DNA from: Sphingopyxis sp. UBA6723
Lineage (GTDB): Bacteria > Pseudomonadota > Alphaproteobacteria > Sphingomonadales > Sphingomonadaceae
Reading direction: 5' to 3'
DNA length: 22,766 bases
Assembly (NCBI RefSeq): GCF_002454115.1
Contig: NZ_DKIH01000012.1
Coordinates: forward strand, 419 to 23,184
Shown here: one piece after another, positions 8,450-15,458 of the stretch
How the letters are laid out: each line of letters begins with the position of its first letter
Position numbering within the stretch: position 1 is the first letter of the stretch
The notes under the pieces: generated by a model
Databases searched by the model: none
What the model saw: only the letters and a program-made list of their open reading frames with translations
What the model was told of the DNA's origin: nothing
Program-made: the position numbers and the translations under genes

Positions 8450-9001
8450 ATGACCAGTCAATCCCCCATCAAACTCGGCGGCGTCCACCACGCCGCCTAT
8501 CGCTGCAAGGATGCGAAGCAGACGGTCGAGTGGTACGAGCGGATGCTCGGCATGACCTATACGACCGCCTTTGCGGAGGATCATGTCCCGTCGACCGGCG
8601 AGTACGACCCCTATATGCACGTCTTCCTCGACGCGGGGAACGGCAACATCCTCGCTTTCTTCGAACTGCCGAACCAACCCGTTATGGGCCGCGACGAGAA
8701 CACCCCGGCCTGGGTCCAGCATCTGGCGTTCAAGGTCGGCAGCTATGACGAACTGGTCGCGGCGAAGGCACATCTCGAAAGCGAAGGCGTCGATGTCCTC
8801 GGCCCGACGCATCACGGCATTTTCAAGTCGATCTATTTCTTCGATCCCAACGGCCACCGCGTCGAACTGGCGTGCGACATCGGCACCGCCGAGCAATATG
8901 CCGAGCTCAAGCGCGTCGCGCCGCTGATGCTGGAGGAATGGAGCCAGACCAAGAAGGCGCCGCGCCACGCCGACTGGCTGCACACCGCCGCGAACGAATA
9001 A
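8450..9001 (+). CDS. VOC-family protein downstream of hppD, 183 aa
   Basis: This is a soluble glyoxalase/dioxygenase-fold protein with two VOC modules. The first begins GGVHHAAYRCKDAKQTVEWY, and the second contains WVQHLAFKVGSYDEL and ends FFDPNGHRVELACD. Candidate metal ligands are the His in VHHAAY, the His in VQHLAF and the Glu in RVELAC, as in metal-dependent VOC enzymes. A roughly 40-residue tail rich in Glu, Lys and Trp follows. The ATG at 8450 opens MTSQSPIKLGG; a TTG nine bases earlier is in frame but less likely. Its position about 106 bases after hppD suggests a role in aromatic ring breakdown or in clearing a reactive intermediate. That is inference from context only, as the substrate is unknown. 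Confidence 0.85.
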   Translation: MTSQSPIKLGGVHHAAYRCKDAKQTVEWYERMLGMTYTTAFAEDHVPSTGEYDPYMHVFLDAGNGNILAFFELPNQPVMGRDENTPAWVQHLAFKVGSYDELVAAKAHLESEGVDVLGPTHHGIFKSIYFFDPNGHRVELACDIGTAEQYAELKRVAPLMLEEWSQTKKAPRHADWLHTAANE

Positions 9002-9015
9002 GCCGACCTCCCTCA

Positions 9016-9094
9016 CCGTTCGTATCGAGCGAAGTCGAGATACGTGAAGGCGCACACAAACGCGGCGTGTCTCGACGTCGCTAGACACGAACGG
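9016..9094. repeat. inverted-repeat element, CGTTCG...GAGCGAAGTCGAG class, between convergent genes
   Basis: The left arm (9016-9042, beginning CCGTTCGTATCGAGCG) pairs with the right arm (9067-9094, ending GACACGAACGG). The arms can pair over most of about 27 bases with several mismatches. The element lies exactly between two convergent genes, the VOC gene ending at 9001 and the oxidoreductase ending at 9137. It could therefore act as a shared bidirectional stop or RNA-stabilising hairpin; no T tract follows either arm. Confidence 0.8.
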
Positions 9095-9136
9095 AGTGTT
9101 TGCGCGCTGCGCAGCCGCCGCTTGTCCGCCTAGCCC

Positions 9137-10390
9137 TCAAAACTTCCGCGAAAAGCTGACGAGATCGGCGTCGGGGTCGCCGTCGCCGCAGATCAGCCCG
9201 CGCAGCATCTGCGCCGCCATCATCGAAAAGGTGATGCCGTTGCCGCCATAGCCCATCGCGGCATAGCAGTTCGGCATCCGCGGGATGCGGCCGATCGTCG
9301 GGGTGCCGGTCTTGCTGTCGCCAAAGCTGCCCGCCCAGGCATGCACCGGCGTCGCGTCGATCATCGGCAGCAGCGCGCCGAGCTTGCGCGACAGGGTCGC
9401 CGTCTTGGCGGCGATCTTCGCATCGCGCTCGCCCGCATCGCTGATCTCTTCATCCTCGCCGCCGCAGATCACTTCGCCCGCCGGCGTGGTGCGGATGTAG
9501 AGATAAGGATCGGCAGCTTCCCAGATCATCGCCGCGGTCGGCCAGATCGCGCGCGGCTGCGCCTTGGTCGCGATTGACCAGCTGGAGATGATCTTGTTCC
9601 CCTTGCGCGGTACACCCTTCATCATCTCATAGCCCGTTGCAACGACCAGATACCGCGCGCGGATTTCGCGCCCATCGGTGCTCTGGAGCGTCACGCCGCT
9701 TTCGCCAGGCGCGACATCGCAAATGTCCACCGGACTATAGACCCGCGCCCCGCGCCCGATCGCGACGTTCAAATAGCCTGCCGCGAGCTGGCGCGGATCG
9801 GCCGAATAATTGCCGAACCCGATGATCGCGTGGCGCCCCTTGATGCCATAGCGATCGAGCACCGCGGCGGGTTTCAGCAGCTCGATCTCGAACCCCGCGC
9901 GCCGCCGCGCATCGGCTTCGCGGGCAAGACCCTCGGCATCGAGGACATTGCCGTGCAGGTAGATGGAGCCGCGCGTCGCGGCGTCGACCTTCAACCCCAA
10001 CCGCTCGGTTCGCTCGCGCAGCGCGTCGACCGACTGGCGCGAGCGGCGCCATAATCGCTCGGCGCGGTCGCGGCCGATCCGCTCGGACAGCAGCGACAGC
10101 GGGGTGTCGATTTCATATTGCAGCATCGCGGTCGACGCCGCGGTCGATCCGTCGAGCGGGCCGCGGCGATCGACGACGACGACCTTTAAGCCCGCTTCGG
10201 ATAAGGTTTCGGCAATCAGCGCTCCCGAAATCCCCGCCCCGATAATCACGACGTCGCAGCGGATGTCGCGGCTCAGGGGCTGGGTTGGCACACGCGGGCG
10301 TCGCCGCGCCGACCAGATCGACTGGCCGGTGCGCAGATCGCGATGGTGGGTGACCGACGCTTCGTTCGCGCGCGTGGGGGTGTTCGTCAT
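9137..10390 (-). CDS. FAD-dependent oxidoreductase, DAO family, 417 aa
   Basis: This is a flavoprotein of the D-amino-acid oxidase/glycine oxidase (DadA-like) superfamily. After about 45 residues with the motif SIWSARRRPRVP, a Rossmann beta-alpha-beta unit follows with GAGISG at 51-56 and VVVVDRR about 20 residues on, which bind the ADP part of FAD. Near the C-terminus GYGGNGITFSMMAAQML is the second conserved FAD contact of the family. There is no signal peptide, so it is probably cytoplasmic. Members oxidise amines or amino acids; the substrate is not readable here. The ATG at 10390 has GGAG six bases upstream. It follows the YqaA-like gene by 75 bases in the same direction and could be the last gene of a purH transcript. 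Confidence 0.88.
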   Translation of the reverse strand: MTNTPTRANEASVTHHRDLRTGQSIWSARRRPRVPTQPLSRDIRCDVVIIGAGISGALIAETLSEAGLKVVVVDRRGPLDGSTAASTAMLQYEIDTPLSLLSERIGRDRAERLWRRSRQSVDALRERTERLGLKVDAATRGSIYLHGNVLDAEGLAREADARRRAGFEIELLKPAAVLDRYGIKGRHAIIGFGNYSADPRQLAAGYLNVAIGRGARVYSPVDICDVAPGESGVTLQSTDGREIRARYLVVATGYEMMKGVPRKGNKIISSWSIATKAQPRAIWPTAAMIWEAADPYLYIRTTPAGEVICGGEDEEISDAGERDAKIAAKTATLSRKLGALLPMIDATPVHAWAGSFGDSKTGTPTIGRIPRMPNCYAAMGYGGNGITFSMMAAQMLRGLICGDGDPDADLVSFSRKF

Positions 10391-10465
10391 GGGATGCTCC
10401 GTGCCGCGGCCGACGCGACACGCCCCTAATCCTCGGCGCGCCGCCAGGTTGCACGACGGCTCGCT

Positions 10466-11155
10466 TTAGCGGCGCTGGATGCTCTCCATCGTCGCGCCGC
10501 TGCACACATCGGCGGTCTTTTCGCCGTCGCCCGACAGCAGACCCAGGACTAGGAATCCGCCGATGACCAGCGCGACAAAGGCGGTCGTCACCATGCCCAG
10601 ATATTTCTCGATAAACGCCTTGATCGGCGCGCCGAACAGGCGGAACAGTACGCCCACCGCCATGAAGATCATCCCGCGCCCGACGATGCTGGCACCGGTA
10701 AAGGTCGCCAGATCCATGCCGGTAAAGCCCGCGGTCAGCGTCATCAGCTTGAACGGGATCGGCGTTGCCCCGGCGATGATGATCGCCTCGGCGTCATATT
10801 GGTTGAGGAAGCACACCGCGACGGGGAATTTCTCGGTCAGCCCCAGCGCGCCGAGCAGCCACAGGCCGATGCTTTCGTACAGGAAATAGCCGATAGCATA
10901 GCCGAACAGCCCGCCCAGCACCGACCCGAGGGTGCATATCGCGGCAAAACGCACCGCGCGTTTCGGTTCGGCGAGGCACATCAGCCCTAGCACCGGGTGC
11001 GGCGGGATCGGGAAAAAGCTCGATTCGATAAAAGCGATCGCGAACAGCCACCACTGCGCATGGCGATGCGCCGCCTTGGCGATCGTCCAGTTATACAGGC
11101 GCGCGAGCAGGCTTTTGGCCGTCGGTCGCGCGGTCGGGTCGATATGGATGGCCAT
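10466..11155 (-). CDS. YqaA-like VTT/DedA-family membrane protein, 229 aa
   Basis: This is an inner-membrane protein of the VTT (SNARE-associated, DedA-related) family. Features are hydrophobic segments after WWLFAIAFIESSFFPIPPHPV, a Gly-rich span LGSVLGGLFGYAIGYFLYES, the conserved loop GATPIPFKLMTLTAGF, and a C-terminal span near VTTAFVALVIGGFLVLGLL. The paired Pro-rich loops (FFPIPPHP and TPIPFK) are the re-entrant motifs expected for the family, in which several members move phospholipids or support membrane-potential homeostasis. The ATG at 11155 has GGAG six bases upstream, and a TTG four codons earlier lies in that site, so I reject it. The gene starts 12 bases after the purH stop, with its ribosome binding site in the gap, which points to co-transcription with purH. 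Confidence 0.87.
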   Translation of the reverse strand: MAIHIDPTARPTAKSLLARLYNWTIAKAAHRHAQWWLFAIAFIESSFFPIPPHPVLGLMCLAEPKRAVRFAAICTLGSVLGGLFGYAIGYFLYESIGLWLLGALGLTEKFPVAVCFLNQYDAEAIIIAGATPIPFKLMTLTAGFTGMDLATFTGASIVGRGMIFMAVGVLFRLFGAPIKAFIEKYLGMVTTAFVALVIGGFLVLGLLSGDGEKTADVCSGATMESIQRR

Positions 11156-11167
11156 GTCGCGCTCCAA

Positions 11168-12760
11168 TCAGTGTCGGAAGTGGCGCATGCCGGTGAAGAG
11201 CATCGCCAGCCCCGCATCGTTCGCGGCGGCGATCACCTCGTCATCGCGGATCGACCCGCCCGGCTGGATGACGCACGTCGCGCCCGCCTCGACCGCCGCC
11301 AGCAAGCCGTCGGCAAAGGGGAAGAAAGCGTCGCTGGCGACCGCGCTGCCGACGGTGCGCGGCTGCGCCCAGCCATGGCTCTCGGCGGCTTCGCGCGCCT
11401 TGACCGCGGCGATGCGCGCGCTGTCGCGGCGGTTCATCTGCCCCGCGCCGATGCCCGCGGTCGACCCGCCCTTGGCATAAACGATCGCGTTCGACTTCAC
11501 ATGCTTGGCGACCGTCCACGCGAACAGCGCGTCGGCCAGCTCCTCTTCGGTCGGGGCGCGCTCGGTGACGACTTTCAGGTCGGCGCGGGTGATGCGGCCA
11601 TTGTCGCGGCTCTGCGCCAGCCACCCGCCGGTAATAGTCTTCAGCACCAGCCCACCGCGCGCCGGATCGGGCAGTTCGCCGGTCAGCAGCAGGCGCAGGT
11701 TCTTTTTCTTCGCGAACACCGCGCGCGCATCGGCATCGGCGTCGGGGGCGCAGACGACTTCGGTAAAAATACCGCTGATCGCTTCGGCGGTGGCGCCGTC
11801 GAGCGGCCGGTTGACCGCGATGATCCCGCCGAACGCCGATACATCGTCGCACTTCAGCGCCGCATCATAGGCTTCGGCGATCGTTGCCGCGCTCGCGACG
11901 CCGCAGGGGTTGGCATGCTTGACGATGACACAGGTCGGATCGGCTTCGCGAAACTCTGATACCAAGTCGAGCGCCGCATCGGCGTCGTTGATATTATTGT
12001 AGCTGAGCTCCTTGCCCTGCACCTGCTGCGCCCCGGCAATGCCGCGCGGGCCGGGGACGGCAGGGATGTAAAGTGCCGCAGTCTGATGCGGATTTTCGCC
12101 ATAACGCAGTTCGCTGGCCAGCTTCGCGGTGAGCGGCAGGGTGTCGGGGAAGGTCTTGCCCTGATCAGCGATGGCGAACCAGCGCGCGATCATGCTGTCA
12201 TAGGTCGCGGTGTGGGCAAAGGCGGTCGCGGCAAGGCGCTTGCGCAGCGCCAGCGTCGTCGCGCCGCCGTTCGCGCCCATCTCGGCGATCACCGCGGCAT
12301 AGTCTTCGGGCTCGGTGACGATGTTCACAAAAGCATGGTTCTTCGCCGACGATCGCACCATCGCGGGGCCGCCGATATCGATATTTTCGATGATCGTGTG
12401 GCGATCGGCTCCCGACGTCACCGTCTGCAAAAAGGGGTAGAGGTTGACGACGACCAGATCGATCGCACCGATGCCATGCGTCTCCATCGCCGCTACATGC
12501 GCCGCATCATCGCGCACCGCCAATATGCCGCCATGGACAGTCGGGTGCAGCGTCTTGACCCGCCCGTCCATCATCTCGGGAAAGCCGGTGAGGTCGGCGA
12601 CGTCGAGCACTGTGTGCCCCGCGTCGCGGAGCGCCTTTGCCGTTCCACCGGTCGAGACCAACTCGACGCCATGTTTGACGAGCGCCGCGGCCAGATCGGC
12701 AAGCCCCGCCTTGTCGCTGACGGACAGGAGGGCGCGGCGGACGGGAATCAGGTCGGTCAT
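11168..12760 (-). CDS. purH: bifunctional AICAR transformylase / IMP cyclohydrolase, 530 aa
   Basis: It carries out the last two steps of de novo purine synthesis: formylation of AICAR by 10-formyl-tetrahydrofolate and ring closure to IMP. The N-terminal MGS-like cyclohydrolase domain (about 1-150) shows LLSVSDKAGL, ELVSTGGTAK and GRVKTLHPTVHGG. The transformylase domain has RYGENPHQ, the catalytic K281-H282 in VKHANPCGVA, KHVKSNAIV, QMNRRDSARIA and SDAFFPFADG. Length and C-terminal motif match the family (about 510-530 aa). The ATG at 12760 gives the standard N-terminus, although no strong ribosome binding site precedes it. The upstream gap holds a hairpin repeat; the YqaA-like gene follows 12 bases after the stop. 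Confidence 0.97.
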   Translation of the reverse strand: MTDLIPVRRALLSVSDKAGLADLAAALVKHGVELVSTGGTAKALRDAGHTVLDVADLTGFPEMMDGRVKTLHPTVHGGILAVRDDAAHVAAMETHGIGAIDLVVVNLYPFLQTVTSGADRHTIIENIDIGGPAMVRSSAKNHAFVNIVTEPEDYAAVIAEMGANGGATTLALRKRLAATAFAHTATYDSMIARWFAIADQGKTFPDTLPLTAKLASELRYGENPHQTAALYIPAVPGPRGIAGAQQVQGKELSYNNINDADAALDLVSEFREADPTCVIVKHANPCGVASAATIAEAYDAALKCDDVSAFGGIIAVNRPLDGATAEAISGIFTEVVCAPDADADARAVFAKKKNLRLLLTGELPDPARGGLVLKTITGGWLAQSRDNGRITRADLKVVTERAPTEEELADALFAWTVAKHVKSNAIVYAKGGSTAGIGAGQMNRRDSARIAAVKAREAAESHGWAQPRTVGSAVASDAFFPFADGLLAAVEAGATCVIQPGGSIRDDEVIAAANDAGLAMLFTGMRHFRH

Positions 12761-12858
12761 GGGAAAGGGCGGCCTTTGCAGGATGGGAAAGACGCCGCCG
12801 CCCTAGGCGGGTATGCCTGCTATCGCAAGCTGTGCGTCGCCCTATAAAAACGCCGTTT

Positions 12859-12935
12859 CCCCGCGAAGGCGGGGACCCATCTCCTGTCGGCTCGATCTGG
12901 CACCGATCGGAGATAGGCCCCTGCCTTCGCAGGGG
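12859..12935. repeat. double-hairpin repeat, CCCCGCGAAGGCGGGG class, upstream of purH
   Basis: The left arm (12859-12884) and the right arm (12909-12935) are near-complementary over about 26 bases, ending in ATCTCC and GGAGAT. Each arm also contains its own small hairpin, CCCCGC-GAAG-GCGGGG at 12859-12874 and CCCCTGC-CTTC-GCAGGGG at 12918-12935. It lies between the end of the phytase gene (12962) and the start of purH (12760), so it may end the phytase transcript or tune its 3' stability. Confidence 0.85.
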
Positions 12936-12961
12936 CGCCCAATCCGGTTTCGTCGCGAGGC

Positions 12962-13978
12962 CTAAAGCCCCAGCGCCGTCGCAATCTGGTCCCACCGCAC
13001 CAGTTTGAAATTCTGCGCCTTCGGCGCATTGTCGCCATCCTGCGCCAGAAAGATGCCGTCGGGATAGGCGGCGCCAAAATTGCCCGCGATCGCTTCGATC
13101 CCGTCAGTCTCGCTCGTCGCGCCGAACGCCCCTGCGGCCACCGCAAAGCGCCCGACATATTCGACGCCGGGCAGGCGAAACACCGCATAGGCATTGTCGC
13201 CTTGGCTCGACGCGATCAGGTAGCGTTGACCCTTGTGGTCGATCGTCGCCAGCCCTTCGAGGTCGGCAACGAGCCGCTGGTTGTCGATCGGCGCGACCAG
13301 CCGCGCTGCGGCGCCCGTGCCGTTCTGCTTCAATTCCCACAATCCGCCGACCTCTTCGCCGACATACAGCGTATCGCCGTCGAACACGCACCCCTCGGAC
13401 TGGGTCGCGATCTTGTGCTCCCACTGAACGGTGAAGGTCGGCGTGCCATCGACCGTCAAGGTACCAACGCGCACCGTGCCGTCCTTGACGATCAACGCCG
13501 CGGTGATCGGCGCCCCCGGTGCGGTCTTTTTCAGGCACAGGCCATAGGCCTCGCCGCGCCCCGCCGCCGCGCGGCCCAATGCGGTGAGCGCAGGCTTGGC
13601 GCCGTCGAGGCGGTACACCGCCAGATGCGCATTCACCCCGTCGTTGCGGTCGCTCGCGACCACGATATCGCCGACGACATCGACATTGTTGACGAGGCCG
13701 CTTTTCAGAAAGGCCAGATCCTTGCCCGTCAGGTCATAGACATGCAGCCCGGCCTTCTTGTCGGTCGCGATGATCAGCGCGCGGCCCGGATTGGCGGGAT
13801 CGACCCAGATCGCCGGATCGTCGGCGGCATCGGCACGCCCGGTGCCGACCGGCGCGGTTTCGCCGCTCGCGGTCACCGCGACGGGCGGCAGGCCGGTGAT
13901 CATGGGTTCGCCCGCGGCGCATCCGGCGAGCGCGGCGACGGCGGCGCAGGCGCCCAACGGTTTCAACATCCGGATCAT
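12962..13978 (-). CDS. beta-propeller phytase, lipoprotein, 338 aa
   Basis: This is a calcium-dependent phytase that removes phosphate from myo-inositol hexakisphosphate. After a signal sequence, a lipobox LAGC places the lipid-anchored Cys at residue 20, so the enzyme is probably tethered in the periplasm or at the outer membrane. Family motifs are clear: DDPAIWVDP (53-61), TDKKAGL (72-78), NNVD (97-100), ASDRND (108-113), then SEGCVFD, LYVGEE, DLEGLATID, SSQGDNAY and ETDGIEAI, which carry the Ca and phosphate ligands of the six-bladed propeller. I chose the ATG at 13978 because AAGGA lies seven bases upstream; an ATG at 13984 is nearly as good, and the long open extension further upstream runs into the phosphatase gene. 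It starts 16 bases after the phosphatase stop and is the third gene of the operon. Confidence 0.93.
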   Translation of the reverse strand: MIRMLKPLGACAAVAALAGCAAGEPMITGLPPVAVTASGETAPVGTGRADAADDPAIWVDPANPGRALIIATDKKAGLHVYDLTGKDLAFLKSGLVNNVDVVGDIVVASDRNDGVNAHLAVYRLDGAKPALTALGRAAAGRGEAYGLCLKKTAPGAPITAALIVKDGTVRVGTLTVDGTPTFTVQWEHKIATQSEGCVFDGDTLYVGEEVGGLWELKQNGTGAAARLVAPIDNQRLVADLEGLATIDHKGQRYLIASSQGDNAYAVFRLPGVEYVGRFAVAAGAFGATSETDGIEAIAGNFGAAYPDGIFLAQDGDNAPKAQNFKLVRWDQIATALGL

Positions 13979-13994
13979 CGCCATTTCCTTTACG

Positions 13995-15458
13995 CTATTT
14001 GCCAGTCGCGACGCAAAGACCGCCGTCGGGGCCGATTTCACCCTTGCAGGTGCGTGCGGCAATCGTCGACTCGCTGATTTCGCTGAGGCGATTTCCCGCG
14101 GCGGTACGTTCGAGGTCGAAACCATCGTACAAACTGCCCGTCGCGGTAAAAGTGCGGAATTTCAGTCGCCGCGGTTCGACATCGACGATCTGGTAAAGCT
14201 CGGTCGCCTCGGCGACCTTGTCAGGCTGGTTGGGCGCGCGCGTGTTCAGTCGATACATCTTCGATCCCGTCACCGACACCAGATAGACCGGCCCCTGAAT
14301 GCCACCGTCGGCACGCACCTTGGTACCTGCCGCGCGCCCCGCTTCGGACGTCAGGCGGCTGTAGCAGTGATCATGCCCTTGGAGCACCAGATCGACCTTG
14401 CGCCTATCGAACACCGGCTTCCACGCCGCCTTGACCGCGGCGGTGTCGTTTGGGCGCGCGCAGGTAAAGACCGGCTGGTGAAACAGCACGACATTCCAGT
14501 TCGCCTTGCTCGCGGCGAGCGTCGCGTCGAGCCACGCGGTCTGTTGCTCCATCGACCCCAGGTCGATCGCGGCGGTGCCGTCGAGGATGATGAAACGCAC
14601 CCCCTGATAATCGACATAATAGGTCGTCGCCTTCACCGGATCGACGCCGTTCGACGGCAGCGCGAATTGCGCGGGCCAATAGGGGCCAAGGCGGCGGCTT
14701 TCGGTGCCGCCCGGCAGGATATGGTCGACATATTCGTGATTGCCGGTCGCCGGAAGCTGCGGAACCATCGCATAATGATGGCCGCCCGCCTGGTTCCATT
14801 CGCCCCATTCATCGTCATGGTCGAGGTCGTCGCGCTGGCCGACCAGGTCGCCTGCGTGGAGCGTCAGGCGGATGTCGCCATGCGCATGAAACGCCTGTCG
14901 GATCACGCGGCTGGCATAGGTCAAAATGCCGTTCTGGATGTCACCCAGATAGAGGAAGCGAAAGGGTTTGGCTTCGGCGGCGGCGGTGCGGAACTGGTGC
15001 CATTCGCTCCATCCCGCGGCGCCTTTGACGCGGTAGGCATAGACGGTGTCGGGTGTCAGGTCGGTGAACCGGACCTGATGGTACAGCGCCCGGCCATAGC
15101 TGCTGTCGACCGGCAGAGAGGTGCCAGTGACGAGCAACGCCTTTTCCTCCAGCGTGGGCCCGTCGACCGACACCGCAATCTGGGCCTGGGACTCGGCCTG
15201 TGCGGTGTCGGTGCGATAGGCGACCGCCATGTCGCGCGCCGGGTCGGCGCCCGGCGTCAGGACAATGCGGTCGGGAAGATTCTTGGGCGCATAAGGTAGC
15301 CCCGCCGAGCGGGGGATGGGCTGGCCATCCTCCGTCTGCGTCACAATCGCGAATCCGGTCGTCGGCGGCGCTGCCGCCGCCGGCGCGGCTGCCAAAATGG
15401 CAGCGGCCAGCGAAGTCATCGCGGCCACGCCTCTGCCCGGACGCTTCATGTTCGCCAT
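13995..15458 (-). CDS. purple-acid-phosphatase-like metallophosphoesterase, exported, 487 aa
   Basis: A signal peptide (about residues 1-30, ending in an Ala-rich run) precedes a fibronectin-like N-terminal domain (about 60-160), then a calcineurin-type metallophosphoesterase domain. Metal-binding motifs are GD at 172-173, HAGD at 201-204, GNHE at 239-242, H327 in LFHQP, and GHDH at 361-364 followed by CYSR. The order of the domains is that of purple acid phosphatases. The C-terminus has a Cys pair (RTCKGEIGPDGGLC) likely to form a disulphide outside the cytoplasm. The likely role is hydrolysis of phosphate monoesters in the periplasm, plausibly lower inositol phosphates released by the neighbouring phytase. 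Its ATG at 15458 overlaps the receptor stop by one base (TGATG) without a ribosome binding site, which suggests translational coupling. Confidence 0.9.
   Translation of the reverse strand: MANMKRPGRGVAAMTSLAAAILAAAPAAAAPPTTGFAIVTQTEDGQPIPRSAGLPYAPKNLPDRIVLTPGADPARDMAVAYRTDTAQAESQAQIAVSVDGPTLEEKALLVTGTSLPVDSSYGRALYHQVRFTDLTPDTVYAYRVKGAAGWSEWHQFRTAAAEAKPFRFLYLGDIQNGILTYASRVIRQAFHAHGDIRLTLHAGDLVGQRDDLDHDDEWGEWNQAGGHHYAMVPQLPATGNHEYVDHILPGGTESRRLGPYWPAQFALPSNGVDPVKATTYYVDYQGVRFIILDGTAAIDLGSMEQQTAWLDATLAASKANWNVVLFHQPVFTCARPNDTAAVKAAWKPVFDRRKVDLVLQGHDHCYSRLTSEAGRAAGTKVRADGGIQGPVYLVSVTGSKMYRLNTRAPNQPDKVAEATELYQIVDVEPRRLKFRTFTATGSLYDGFDLERTAAGNRLSEISESTIAARTCKGEIGPDGGLCVATGK

Noticed and set aside
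13758..15299. 513-codon open frame on the plus strand over the phytase and phosphatase genes
   Set aside because: It is antisense to two well-supported enzymes and crosses their gene boundary; no motif supports it.
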